Assembly: GCF_003862435.1 (NCBI RefSeq)
Contig: NZ_RHGY01000007.1
Span: 1 to 64,000 of the forward strand
Reading direction: 5' to 3'
Source of the DNA: Weissella viridescens
Lineage (GTDB): Bacteria > Bacillota > Bacilli > Lactobacillales > Lactobacillaceae
Length of the DNA stretch: 64,000 nucleotides
Shown: one piece after another, positions 26,198 through 35,051 of the stretch
Layout of the letters: each line of letters starts with the position of its first letter
Position numbering within the stretch: the first letter of the stretch is position 1
Notes under the pieces: generated by a model
Databases searched by the model: none
What the model was told of the DNA's origin: nothing
Seen by the model: only the letters and a program-made list of their open reading frames with translations
Translations under genes and position numbers: made by a program

Positions 26198-27106
26198 ATG
26201 CAAATTACATTAACAGGATCACTTGGACATATTAGTCGACCAGTTGCTGAACAATTAGTAGCCGATGGCCATGAAGTAACAATTATCACACGGAATGAAA
26301 AACGTAAAGCTGACATAGAAGCGATGGGAGCAAAGGCTGCCGTAGGTTCAATTGAGGACCTTGATTTTCTCATTGAACAATTTAGGAATCAGGATGCTGT
26401 TTACTTGATGTTGGCTGGTGGGGATTTTAAAAATCCAAATTTTGATGTTGTTGAAACAGCTCAAAAGCAGGCTGATATTTATCAAACTGCGGTAAAGGAA
26501 GCACAAGTAAAACATGTTGTGAACCTAAGTAGTATCGGGGCTGATCAAGGACCAGAAGTGGGTGGCCTATATACTTATCATATTATTGAAGATGTACTTC
26601 GGATGCTTGATTTGGATAGTCTTATTTTTATCCGTCCAACGGGAATGTATTACAACCTATATGCAAATTATGAGACTCTAGCGCAGACGGGTAAAATATA
26701 TGGTGTTCAAGATCCGGATTTTGTTCAAACATTTGTTGCGCCAGAAGATGTGGCACCAGTGGTTGTCGCTGCGCTAGAAAAAACAGAGTTTGGTGAGCAC
26801 GTTTATTATGTCGACAGCGATGAGGTCACGGGGCGTCAAATTGCAACTATTTTAGGGGATGCCATTGGTATTCCAGATGCAGAGTGGATCCAAATTTCAG
26901 GAACACAAGTTCTCGAAAACATGCAGGCAAGTGGTATTTCCAAGGGATGGGCTCAAGCAACGGTGCAAATGCTGACATATATGGAAAATTCAAAGTTTCG
27001 AGCTGATTATAATCGCAACAAAGGTTTGCTAGGGCCCACAAAGCTAATTAACTTTGCAAGTGATTTCCAAAAGTATGCTGCTGAAATGAAAAAAGAAATC
27101 ATTTAA
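26198..27106 (+). CDS. NmrA-like NAD(P)-binding oxidoreductase or sensor
   Basis: A 302-residue atypical short-chain dehydrogenase of the NmrA/TMR type: N-terminal Rossmann motif TGSLGHIS, then IITRN, a VVNLSSIGAD strand and a C-terminal substrate lobe. Members reduce quinones or azo compounds, or sense the NADP redox state. No catalytic Tyr-Lys pair is obvious. It is the only visible target of the divergent TetR gene, so it is likely induced by a small toxic compound. Confidence 0.7.
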   Translation: MQITLTGSLGHISRPVAEQLVADGHEVTIITRNEKRKADIEAMGAKAAVGSIEDLDFLIEQFRNQDAVYLMLAGGDFKNPNFDVVETAQKQADIYQTAVKEAQVKHVVNLSSIGADQGPEVGGLYTYHIIEDVLRMLDLDSLIFIRPTGMYYNLYANYETLAQTGKIYGVQDPDFVQTFVAPEDVAPVVVAALEKTEFGEHVYYVDSDEVTGRQIATILGDAIGIPDAEWIQISGTQVLENMQASGISKGWAQATVQMLTYMENSKFRADYNRNKGLLGPTKLINFASDFQKYAAEMKKEII

Positions 27107-27109
27107 AGG

Positions 27110-27138
27110 TTGACTTAACATATTCTTCTCACTATAAT
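27110..27138 (+). promoter_or_regulatory. Promoter of T-box leader 1
   Basis: TTGACT (27110-27115), 17 bases, TATAAT (27133-27138), four bases after the preceding stop codon. Confidence 0.8.
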
Positions 27139-27149
27139 GGCATTAAATT

Positions 27150-27418
27150 AGAAGTTTCTAATATTAAATGTGATGAAGAGATGAGTACAAATTGCGGATG
27201 TTCAGAGAGTTGGCGTGCTGGTGAGAGCTAACCATTTTGCGTTTGGAATATGGTCTTGGAGCAAAATATGTGATGGTGACATGACATCGGGTCCGCCCGT
27301 TATTGCGGAACGTATTGATTGATACGTACAGAGTTTTAGATAGTGATGTCTAAAAAAATTTGGGTGGTAACACGTTTAACGTCCCAGAGATCCATTAGGA
27401 TTTCTGGGGCGTTTTTTA
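27150..27418 (+). ncRNA. T-box leader, methionine-type specifier
   Basis: Typical T-box parts in order: Stem I with CAGAGAG and CTGGTGAGAG, a specifier region GGAATATGGTC followed by CTTGGAGC, the antiterminator bulge TGGGTGGTAACACG (27361-27374), and a terminator CGTCCCAGAGATCC / GGATTTCTGGGGCG with a T run (27380-27418). The likely specifier codon is ATG at 27250-27252 (Met). TGGT in the bulge pairs with the ACCA end of the tRNA. It would allow read-through into the SAM hydrolase/ECF operon when tRNA-Met is uncharged. The codon choice is read by eye from position and context. Confidence 0.85.
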
Positions 27419-27435
27419 TTTTAAGGAGGCAAGAT

Positions 27436-28281
27436 ATGCGAGATTTAGTAATTCAAACTGATTTTGGGCTTAAAGATGGGGCAGTTTCAACGATGTATGG
27501 CGTGGCTTATGGAGTGAGCGATAAAATTCGTATCTCTGAACTCACGCAAGGGATTACACCATTTAATATTTTTGAAGCCTCTTTCCGTTTATTCCAAACA
27601 GTGAAATATTGGAAACCAGGGACTGTCTTTGTTTCAGTCGTAGATCCTGGCGTCGGTTCAAAACGCAAGTCGATTGTGGCCAAATTAAAAACAGGCCAAT
27701 ACGTGGTGACACCTGATAATGGCACGTTGACCCATGTCGCAGATGAGTTTGGGATTGAAGCTGTGCGGGTCTTGGATGAAACCGTCCAACGATTACCTGG
27801 CTCAGAAAATTCAGCAACTTTCCTTGGCCGTGACATTTACGCATACAACGGGGCTAAGTTAGCATCAGAAATTGTACCGTTTGATGAAATTGGGACACCG
27901 TTAGCACCTGATGACATTGTCACCATTCCTTTAGAAGAAGCACAATTAGTGCAAGATGTGATTGAAGGCACAGTTGAAATTACTGATGTTAATTTTGGAT
28001 CACTTTGGACGAACATTAGTGCGTCATTGTGGGAAGATGATTTCCAAGCCGAATTGGGGAAAAACTATTTGGTACGCATTTTTGATCACGGAGCAATTAA
28101 GTTTGAACGCGAAATTCCGTTTGTCAAAACATTCGCTGATGTCGAACCAGGAGATGATCTGATTTATGTTAATTCAGTTGGAACGATTGGCATCGCCATT
28201 CGAATGGGAAATTTTGAAAAGGTAAATCAAGTAGCAGCTGGTCCGGATTGGACGATTGAAATTAAGAAGAGTGAGGGTTAA
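27436..28281 (+). CDS. SAM hydrolase (SAM hydroxide adenosyltransferase, DUF62)
   Basis: A 281-residue protein of the DUF62 family: N-terminal LVIQTDFGLKDGAVSTM with the conserved Asp, FVSVVDPGVGSKRK, VTPDNGTLT, then FLGRDIYA and a C-terminal beta domain with NFGSLWTN. These enzymes split S-adenosylmethionine into methionine and adenosine using water; relatives are the SAM fluorinases. AAGGAGG precedes the ATG at 27436. An upstream in-frame ATG at 27343 lies inside the T-box and is not credible. It is first in an operon with an ECF transporter and is under a methionine T-box, so a role in recovering methionine from SAM or a SAM-like compound is likely. Confidence 0.85.
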   Translation: MRDLVIQTDFGLKDGAVSTMYGVAYGVSDKIRISELTQGITPFNIFEASFRLFQTVKYWKPGTVFVSVVDPGVGSKRKSIVAKLKTGQYVVTPDNGTLTHVADEFGIEAVRVLDETVQRLPGSENSATFLGRDIYAYNGAKLASEIVPFDEIGTPLAPDDIVTIPLEEAQLVQDVIEGTVEITDVNFGSLWTNISASLWEDDFQAELGKNYLVRIFDHGAIKFEREIPFVKTFADVEPGDDLIYVNSVGTIGIAIRMGNFEKVNQVAAGPDWTIEIKKSEG

Positions 28282-28284
28282 CGC

Positions 28285-28845
28285 ATGGAAAAGAAAAAAG
28301 GTTTATCAACACGGTCAGTGGTAGCAGTTGGCATTGGCACAGCGGTCTTTATTATTTTGTTCAAATTTTTAGCCATTCCAACGGGTATTGCGAATACACA
28401 AATTAATGTGGCACAAGCTTGGCTAAGTCTGGTTGCCGCAATCTTTGGACCAGTGGTTGGCGGCTTAGTTGCCTTTATTGGACACGCTTTGAATGATGCG
28501 ATTTCATATGGGTCAATTTGGTGGAGTTGGGTCATTGCTGATGGTGTTTTCGGGGTATTGATTGGGATTGCCGGTAAGTACCTCCATTTAGCTGACGGTA
28601 ATTTCACGACAAAAAAGATTATTGGCTTTAATCTATCACAGTTGGTGGCAAACGTTGTGGCGTGGTTGGTTGTGGCACCACTAGGTGATATTTTAATTTA
28701 TAGTGAACCAGCAGCTAAAGTATTTACGCAAGGGGCTGTTTCAACTTTGGTGAATGTAATCTCAACAGCCATTTTGGGTACGGCTGTGCTAGTCATTTAT
28801 AATCGTACCAAGGTAAAAAAGAATTCATTAGAACATGAGGCTTAA
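28285..28845 (+). CDS. ECF transporter S component, UPF0397 family
   Basis: A 186-residue membrane protein with five or six helices. The start KGLSTRSVVAVGIGTAVF and the pattern GPVVGGLVAFIGHALND are characteristic of UPF0397 substrate-binding components of energy-coupling-factor transporters. It sits three bases after the SAM hydrolase gene and just before its own ATPase and T genes, so this is a complete dedicated (group I) ECF system. The ligand is unknown. The methionine T-box points to methionine, SAM, a methionine precursor or methylthioadenosine. Databases may call it a riboflavin transporter, which the regulation does not support. Confidence 0.8.
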   Translation: MEKKKGLSTRSVVAVGIGTAVFIILFKFLAIPTGIANTQINVAQAWLSLVAAIFGPVVGGLVAFIGHALNDAISYGSIWWSWVIADGVFGVLIGIAGKYLHLADGNFTTKKIIGFNLSQLVANVVAWLVVAPLGDILIYSEPAAKVFTQGAVSTLVNVISTAILGTAVLVIYNRTKVKKNSLEHEA

Positions 28846-28864
28846 TGCGGAATAGGGAAGAAAT

Positions 28865-30589
28865 ATGGAAAACGAAACATCACGAACGATTCTGAAGTTA
28901 GAGAATGTGACTTTTAAATATGAGGCACAAAAAGCACCAACGCTAAAAAATATTAATTTAGAAGTTCGAGCTGGCGAATTTGTCGTGATTGCGGGAGCTT
29001 CCGGCTCAGGAAAATCAACCTTGGGACGCTTAATCAGCGGGTTGATTCCTGAGGCCTTTCCTGGCGCTTTAACTGGGACACTGACCTATGATGGGCAGCA
29101 AATTAATGATGAAAGTATTTTTGAACGTTCTCAAAAGATTGGTACTGTTTTGCAGGATGTGAATGCACAATTCGTGGGCTTGAGTGTGGCTGAAGATATC
29201 GCTTTTGCCTTAGAAAATGATGAAGTCGATGACTCAAAGATGCACGCTGCTGTTGCGGAATGGGCGAACCGTTTGGACTTGGGAGACAAATTACAGTTAG
29301 CGCCGCAACAATTATCAGGTGGGCAAAAGCAACGCACAGCTATGGCAGGGGTGTTGATCGATGAGAGTCCGCTATTACTACTAGATGAGCCATTGGCAAG
29401 TTTGGATGAAGCGAGTGGTAATGAAATGTTGACATTGCTTGAGCGATTACGCAAGGAACAGGGCATTACGATTATTTTGATTGAACATCGCTTAGCAGAC
29501 GTCCTACAACACGAAGTTGATCGCATTGTGATTTTGGAGGAAGGCGAAATCAAGCAAGATGCACAGCCAGCTGAGGTGTTACAACAAGGGACATTAACCC
29601 AATATGGATTGGCAGAGCCGTTATATATTCAATTATTGCGTGCGGCCAACGTGGCGTTACCATCTTTATCAGGATTAACATCACCAGCGACTGTCGCAGG
29701 AACGGATTTGAAGGAACAGGTACAAACATATTTGAATCAATTACCTAAACAAACCATTAAACCGACATCAGAGGAGCTACTCCAAGTGACGGATTTATCA
29801 TTTGGGTATGAGCATGGTCAATTACTGTTTGACCATTTGAGTTTTTCATTGGGTAAGTCAGAAATTGTGACATTAGTTGGGAAAAATGGTTCTGGGAAAT
29901 CGACGCTCATTAATATTTTGACTGGATTTATTGAAAATCAAAAACTGTCAGGGACAATGACTTTGGCGGGTCAAGATTTGAAAACACTTTCGATTAAGGA
30001 ACGTGCGGAAGTGATGGGATATGTCATTCAAGATCCAAATTTGATGTTAACGCAATCAACGGTTTTTGACGAAGTTGCGTCAGGTTTACGTTTACGTGAT
30101 GTACCAGAAACGGAGATTGTCGCACGGGTGAATCCACTGCTAGAATTGGCTGGTTTATATACCATGCGGAATTGGCCAACCGACAGTTTAAGTTATGGAC
30201 AGAAAAAAAGATTAAGTATCATTGCAATCCTTGTACTCAATCCAGCCATCTTGATTCTTGATGAACCAACGGCGGGGCAAGATGCCGAAAATGCGAATCG
30301 TTTAATGGACTTTGTACGAGAACTCCAACAAAGTTATGGGCTGACTATTTTGCTCGTCACGCATGATTTGGGACTAATGAGTTATATTGCAGATCGAACG
30401 GTTGTGTTAGTTGATGGTCAGATTTTGGCAGATACAGAACCCATGCAATTATTACAGCAACCGGACGTGTTAGCCCAGGCGCATTTAGCCCAAACATCAT
30501 TAGATGTATTTTTGAAAAGTCACGACCTAGTAGCTGACCAACGCGTCTATCGCGACTTACATGCACGGGAGGTCGCTAATGAATCATAA
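28865..30589 (+). CDS. ECF transporter duplicated ATPase (EcfA-EcfA' fusion)
   Basis: A 574-residue protein with two ABC ATPase domains. Domain 1 (about 10-240) has GASGSGKST, QLSGGQKQR and LLLLDEPLASLD. Domain 2 (about 305-550) has GKNGSGKST, the variant signature LSYGQKKR and LILDEPTAGQD. Fused ATPases are usual with UPF0397-type S components. It energises uptake with the EcfT protein. The coding end overlaps the next gene by 11 bases. Confidence 0.85.
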   Translation: MENETSRTILKLENVTFKYEAQKAPTLKNINLEVRAGEFVVIAGASGSGKSTLGRLISGLIPEAFPGALTGTLTYDGQQINDESIFERSQKIGTVLQDVNAQFVGLSVAEDIAFALENDEVDDSKMHAAVAEWANRLDLGDKLQLAPQQLSGGQKQRTAMAGVLIDESPLLLLDEPLASLDEASGNEMLTLLERLRKEQGITIILIEHRLADVLQHEVDRIVILEEGEIKQDAQPAEVLQQGTLTQYGLAEPLYIQLLRAANVALPSLSGLTSPATVAGTDLKEQVQTYLNQLPKQTIKPTSEELLQVTDLSFGYEHGQLLFDHLSFSLGKSEIVTLVGKNGSGKSTLINILTGFIENQKLSGTMTLAGQDLKTLSIKERAEVMGYVIQDPNLMLTQSTVFDEVASGLRLRDVPETEIVARVNPLLELAGLYTMRNWPTDSLSYGQKKRLSIIAILVLNPAILILDEPTAGQDAENANRLMDFVRELQQSYGLTILLVTHDLGLMSYIADRTVVLVDGQILADTEPMQLLQQPDVLAQAHLAQTSLDVFLKSHDLVADQRVYRDLHAREVANES

Positions 30590-31406
30590 TATTTTTGGTT
30601 TCCATCCAGGGACAACGCCAATTCATCAACTAACTGGGACGACGAAGCTCATTATTTTTCTCAGTTTAACGATTTTGGGATCGCTTAGTTTTGATTTACG
30701 CTATCTCATTTTACTGAGTGTTGTTGCGATTGGGGCTTTATTCGTTGCAAAAATTAAATGGTCTGATGTACGTGTGCTGGTTTGGCTAGTGACTGTTTTT
30801 GCGGTCTTAAATTTGGTTTTAATTTATGTGTTTGCGCCACAATATGGGACGCATTTATTTGGCACTAAAACAGTCTTATTGGGGAGTGGGGCATATGCCT
30901 TAACTTTTGAGCAGTTATATTACGAACTCATTGTTTTCACAAAATATCTGTTTGCCTTACCATTGGCATTGATCTTCTTGATGACAACGAATCCAAGTGA
31001 GTTTGCGGCTGGACTGAATAAAATTGGTATTTCTTACCGGGTGGCTTATGCCGTGGCCTTAGCTTTGCGTTATATTCCTGATATTCAGGTCGAGTATCAA
31101 ACGATTAGTAAAGTGCAGCAGGCCCGAGGCAGTGATCTGTCGAAAAAAACGTCTTTGTGGCACCGTTTAAAGGGTGCTGTTGGGATTATGATGCCATTAA
31201 TGTTCACATCTTTGGAGCAAATTGATTCAGTTAGTCGTGCCATGGATTTGCGACGTTTTGGCAAGCGGAAACATCGTACGTGGTATTACGCACAGAAATT
31301 CAAAACGTTGGATTGGTGGGCGATTGCTTTGACGTTACTATTGATTGGGATTGAACTCGTATTACTTTGGACGAATGGCAGTCGTTTTTGGTATCCCTTT
31401 AAATAA
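30579..31406 (+). CDS. ECF transporter T component (EcfT-like)
   Basis: A 275-residue membrane protein with about five or six helices and the cytoplasmic coupling motif QQARGSDL. A second motif reads MDLRRFGKRK in place of the common A-R-G. EcfT links the S component to the ATPases. GGGAGG precedes the ATG at 30579 inside the end of the ATPase gene. An ATG at 30561 lacks a good site. It is the last gene of the operon. The promoter of the ABC-F gene begins five bases after its stop. Confidence 0.85.
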   Translation: MNHNIFGFHPGTTPIHQLTGTTKLIIFLSLTILGSLSFDLRYLILLSVVAIGALFVAKIKWSDVRVLVWLVTVFAVLNLVLIYVFAPQYGTHLFGTKTVLLGSGAYALTFEQLYYELIVFTKYLFALPLALIFLMTTNPSEFAAGLNKIGISYRVAYAVALALRYIPDIQVEYQTISKVQQARGSDLSKKTSLWHRLKGAVGIMMPLMFTSLEQIDSVSRAMDLRRFGKRKHRTWYYAQKFKTLDWWAIALTLLLIGIELVLLWTNGSRFWYPFK

Positions 31407-31410
31407 ATGT

Positions 31411-31440
31411 TTGACAAAAAAAGCGAGGCCTGTTTATAAT
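31411..31440 (+). promoter_or_regulatory. Promoter of the ABC-F gene
   Basis: TTGACA (31411-31416), 18 bases, TATAAT (31435-31440): consensus boxes about 200 bases before the gene. Confidence 0.85.
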
Positions 31441-31638
31441 ACAGATACTATAAAAACGAATGAGGTATGTGTCCATTGAAGAATTAAGCTAATATTTGAA
31501 ATTTTGTCGAAACGCTTTCTAATTGATTAGAAGGGGTGCAGTCTGCAATTTTCAAGATTAGTGATTTTTCTTTCGTGAGGACCCATGGCCCAAACAAGAA
31601 GGCACCAGTCTGTTTAATTGCAGCTGGTGTCTTTTTTT
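31441..31638 (+). promoter_or_regulatory. Attenuator leader of the ABC-F gene
   Basis: A leader of about 190 bases ends in a terminator, GGCACCAG / CTGGTGTC plus seven T (31601-31638), which lies directly before the ribosome site. CTGCAATT at 31543-31550 is perfectly complementary to AATTGCAG at 31616-31623, inside the terminator loop and right arm. The two folds are therefore mutually exclusive. Short candidate leader peptides exist near 31460 (for example a ten-codon frame from ATG 31460). This is the layout of antibiotic-sensing attenuators of ABC-F resistance genes. Confidence 0.7.
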
Positions 31639-31648
31639 GGAGGTTTTT

Positions 31649-33151
31649 ATGTCGAAAATAGAAATGAAAAATATTAGTTTTGCTTACGATGGTCAAGCAA
31701 AGTTATTTGAAAATGTCTCACAGGTCATCGATACGAGCTGGCATTTGGGACTTGTTGGTCGAAATGGTCGAGGAAAGACCACGCTCTTTAAATTATTACA
31801 AAATCAATTGCCATATCAAGGATCATTAACCTGTGAGGTTGCGGTGCAATATTTTCCACAACAGGTTACACACCCAGAGCAAACGGTGCTAACGATGTTG
31901 GAACAAACCGTGGCGCCGGAGCATTTATGGGAGGTTGAGCGTGAAATGCAGCAGTTAGGCTTGGATGTGGACCATATTGAAGCCCAAGTTTACCAAACCC
32001 TCTCAGGTGGGGAACAGACCAAGGTTTTGCTAGCATTGGTCTTTGCTAATTCAGATGATTTTATCTTACTTGATGAACCGACGAACCATCTTGATGCTAA
32101 GACGCGGCAGCAGGTTGCCCAATATCTACAGCATAAACAAGGGTTTATTGTGGTGAGTCACAATCGCCAGTTCTTAGATCAAACCACGGATCATACGTTG
32201 TCGATTGAAAAAACGCAATTAAAACGCTACAACGGCTCGTTTTCGGTTTATGAAACGGAAAAGCAAGCGCGTGATATGCATGAGTTGGCCACAAAGCAGA
32301 AGCTGCAACGTGAAATCAAACAACTTGATCAAGCCGCGAAACAAAAGGCCGGATGGTCAGACCAACGTGAAAAGTCATTAACTGCCAAGCCTTCACAGGT
32401 CGGTGGTAAGAATCATGGGGATAAGGGGTTTGAATCAGCACGAGCGGCCCGCACCATGAAAAAAGCCAAGCAAATTGAACGTCATGCCCAACAAGCTTTG
32501 GATGATAAGCAAGCACTTCTGCAGGATACTGAATTCGTGGAAACCTTGACGATGGCCGTGGAAACACCTAGGAAAGCCCCTGTGGTTGAGGTACATCAGA
32601 TTCAGTTAGGATACCAAGGGCAACCATTGTTTGAACCAGCCTCATTTAAAGTTGAACGGGGTGATATTATCGGCTTGACTGGTGATAATGGTGTTGGAAA
32701 GTCATCACTCTTACAAGCGTTGCAGGGGACATTTACCGGGCAAGTCACTGGCACTGTGCAAATTGCTGGTAATCCTACCATTAGTCAAGTTCGGCAAACC
32801 ACGCAGTACTTGCACGGATCATTACAGGAATTCAGCGAAGCGAATGCCGTTGATGAACAGGCGCTCTTAAGTATGTTGCACAAGCTCGGATTGGAACGCC
32901 GGGCGTTCACACTGCCAATTGAACAAATGAGTCGCGGTCAGCAAAAACGGGTTGAATTAGCGCAAGCGCTTGTTAAACCGGCTGAACTCTACCTCTGGGA
33001 TGAACCCTTGAATTATTTAGATGTCTTTAATCAAAGCCAAATTGAAAAGGTTATTCGAATGTTTGAACCTACAATGATTGTGGTTGAACATGATCAAACA
33101 TTTTTGGAAAATATTCAAGCTCGCTGTGTGCCATTACAAGCGGTCGATTAA
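31649..33151 (+). CDS. ABC-F ribosome-protection ATPase, Lsa-like
   Basis: A 500-residue soluble protein with two ABC domains and no membrane part. Domain 1 has GRNGRGKTT, LSGGEQTK and LLDEPTNHLD. A basic inter-domain linker (about 185-300, with ARAARTMKKAKQIERH) follows. Domain 2 has GDNGVGKSS, MSRGQQKR and LWDEPLNYLD. The length and linker fit the Lsa/Vga/Msr class, which displaces lincosamides, pleuromutilins or streptogramin A from ribosomes. GGAGG is right behind the terminator T run. The spectrum cannot be predicted. Confidence 0.8.
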   Translation: MSKIEMKNISFAYDGQAKLFENVSQVIDTSWHLGLVGRNGRGKTTLFKLLQNQLPYQGSLTCEVAVQYFPQQVTHPEQTVLTMLEQTVAPEHLWEVEREMQQLGLDVDHIEAQVYQTLSGGEQTKVLLALVFANSDDFILLDEPTNHLDAKTRQQVAQYLQHKQGFIVVSHNRQFLDQTTDHTLSIEKTQLKRYNGSFSVYETEKQARDMHELATKQKLQREIKQLDQAAKQKAGWSDQREKSLTAKPSQVGGKNHGDKGFESARAARTMKKAKQIERHAQQALDDKQALLQDTEFVETLTMAVETPRKAPVVEVHQIQLGYQGQPLFEPASFKVERGDIIGLTGDNGVGKSSLLQALQGTFTGQVTGTVQIAGNPTISQVRQTTQYLHGSLQEFSEANAVDEQALLSMLHKLGLERRAFTLPIEQMSRGQQKRVELAQALVKPAELYLWDEPLNYLDVFNQSQIEKVIRMFEPTMIVVEHDQTFLENIQARCVPLQAVD

Positions 33152-33154
33152 AAG

Positions 33155-33190
33155 AAAAAGCAGACTATCATGATGATAGTCTGCTTTTTT
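33155..33190. terminator. Bidirectional terminator
   Basis: AAAAAGCAGACTATC pairs with GATAGTCTGCTTTTT. Confidence 0.9.
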
Positions 33191-33192
33191 GG

Positions 33193-33681
33193 TCATTGGT
33201 CAGGAGTATGAAATTTTTCAAGACGATATAGGCCTTCTGCATCAGGTTCGGCTTGGTGATGCTTAATCTGATAACCAAATTTTTCATAAAAGGGTCGACC
33301 TGTAATTGAAGCGGGGATTTCGATTCGTTGTGCTTGTGCAAAAAACGGGTCAGCTTCCAAAGTATTGACAATACGGGTGCCAATACCTTGACCCTGAAAG
33401 GCTGGATCAACGAAGATCGCAAAAAAGCTGTACTCATCTGGAATATCCCAAAAAGGTCCAATGGCACCAGTACCGATAAGTTTATTTTGGTCACACACCA
33501 CATAAAAATGTGAGCGTTGATCTAACTCAAGATAATGGGATTCATCAAGTCGCGTGAGTGCATTTTCAATGTAAGTTTCGGAGTAGTCAACGCGGTTTGA
33601 AATGCGCATCGTTTTAGCAACCAACTGAACAACAGCCGGCGCATCAGCAGCCGCGAAACGGCGAAAAGTTATTTGTCCCAT
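33193..33681 (-). CDS. GNAT-family N-acetyltransferase
   Basis: A 162-residue GNAT fold: start ITFRRFAAADAPAVVQLV, acetyl-CoA loop FQGQGIGTRIV (Q-x-x-G-x-G/A) and a late FYEKFGYQ strand typical of the family. It acetylates an amine of an unknown small molecule or protein. It starts 17 bases after the M20 peptidase stop and so is probably read from the same T-box-controlled message. That hints at an amino-acid or peptide substrate. Confidence 0.8.
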   Translation of the reverse strand: MGQITFRRFAAADAPAVVQLVAKTMRISNRVDYSETYIENALTRLDESHYLELDQRSHFYVVCDQNKLIGTGAIGPFWDIPDEYSFFAIFVDPAFQGQGIGTRIVNTLEADPFFAQAQRIEIPASITGRPFYEKFGYQIKHHQAEPDAEGLYRLEKFHTPDQ

Positions 33682-33698
33682 AGCACAATCTGCTTTCC

Positions 33699-35030
33699 TT
33701 AATTTTCGTAACTTGCAATTAATTGTTTAATCACGACAATGTCATCATCATAATCGCTCAAACGAATATTTTCATTAGGGGCATGGTCACGATTATTGGT
33801 GTAACCAATCCCGAGGCTGGCAATCGGCGCTTGGACGACTTCGTGGATATAATACATTGGGCCGGTACCTGCACCAGTTGGGGCGACAATTGGTGCTGTG
33901 TCATAGAGGTCATCGACCACGTTGACGACACGTAAAATTTCAGCGTCTGACATGTCGCTACGGTAGCCCGGTTGACCAAGCGTCTTCGTGAGGGTTAAAT
34001 CACCGAAGCCTTGGTCAGCCAAATAAGCCTTAACTTGATTGAACGTCTTATCTGGATCCATGCCAGGGACCAGACGGGCTTCGAGTTTAGCATCAGCGCG
34101 AGCCGGAAGAACCGTTTTAACACCGGCGCCTTGCCAACCAGAACTAATCCCTTCAATACTTAGGGTTGGTTCAAAATAAAGCGTTTCTTTGAGATCCTTA
34201 CCATTTTTATCGGTTAGTAACGGCGCTTCGATCCCGAGCTGGTCTATCAATTCAGTCCGCGTTAGGGGGATGTCAGCTGTTAGGTCGCGTTCACGTTGAT
34301 TAGGTTGGATGACATCATCATAAAAGCCAGGAACTAAAATATGTCCTTCTTGGTCAAAGAGGGTGGCGAGGGCTTGCGTAAGGCGCCATGCTGCAGAATC
34401 GACGACGCCTGCAAAGGATGAGTGCAAATCTTTCTTGGCGGTTTGTGCAGTCACAGTAAAGGTGACGATACCCTTATTACCACCGTAAATTTCAACGCGA
34501 TCTTCACTATTTTTTTCACCCGATTCCCAAATAATCAAATCCGCCTGAAGTTCATCGGCGTATTTGGCCACATAATCATCTAGGTGACGGGAAGCAGTTT
34601 CTTCAGAACCTTCAAATAGGAAGGTAATGTTGACGGGCAGTTCACCGTTATGTTCAGCCATGTATTCAGCAACGGCCGTCAGACGGGCTGTGATATTTCC
34701 CTTATCGTCATTTACACCACGTCCATAAAGTTTATCGCCAACTTGGGTCAGGGTCCAAGGATCCGTTTCCCAGAGCGCGAAGGGTTCAGCCGGTTGGACG
34801 TCGTAGTGGTTGTAGAGAATAACCGTTTCAGCGTCAGGATTGGGGCTTTTGAGTTGGCCGATGACTAATGGGGCAAAGTAAGTGTCATCATAGATAACAT
34901 CGGCTCCTAAATCAGTCAAAGCTTGGGTTAAAACTTTGGCGGTTTCTGGTAGAAATTCTTCTTTAGCGGAAACACTTGGAATTGCAATGAGCTCGCTGAG
35001 TAAATCTAAATAATTTGAGTGAATTGTCAT
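33699..35030 (-). CDS. M20-family metallopeptidase (dipeptidase-like)
   Basis: A 443-residue M20 enzyme with the two-zinc site visible: His and Asp in LYNHYDVQP, Asp in YGRGVNDDKG, the Glu pair in FEGSEETAS and a late His in NRDHAPNEN. A dimerisation lid lies between. It resembles dipeptidases and carboxypeptidases that release amino acids from small peptides. AAAGGA lies nine bases before ATG 35030. A longer frame from 35087 runs into the leader terminator. The methionine-type T-box upstream suggests it releases methionine from peptides or acyl-methionine. That is inference. Confidence 0.8.
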   Translation of the reverse strand: MTIHSNYLDLLSELIAIPSVSAKEEFLPETAKVLTQALTDLGADVIYDDTYFAPLVIGQLKSPNPDAETVILYNHYDVQPAEPFALWETDPWTLTQVGDKLYGRGVNDDKGNITARLTAVAEYMAEHNGELPVNITFLFEGSEETASRHLDDYVAKYADELQADLIIWESGEKNSEDRVEIYGGNKGIVTFTVTAQTAKKDLHSSFAGVVDSAAWRLTQALATLFDQEGHILVPGFYDDVIQPNQRERDLTADIPLTRTELIDQLGIEAPLLTDKNGKDLKETLYFEPTLSIEGISSGWQGAGVKTVLPARADAKLEARLVPGMDPDKTFNQVKAYLADQGFGDLTLTKTLGQPGYRSDMSDAEILRVVNVVDDLYDTAPIVAPTGAGTGPMYYIHEVVQAPIASLGIGYTNNRDHAPNENIRLSDYDDDIVVIKQLIASYEN

Positions 35031-35051
35031 ATGTGCAATCCTTTCTTGATG

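Noticed and set aside
27507-27844. Two minus-strand frames inside the SAM hydrolase gene
   Set aside because: They lie entirely within a well-supported gene and have unlikely composition.
29131-29553. 140-codon Ser/Cys-rich minus frame
   Set aside because: Antisense to the ECF ATPase; typical shadow frame.
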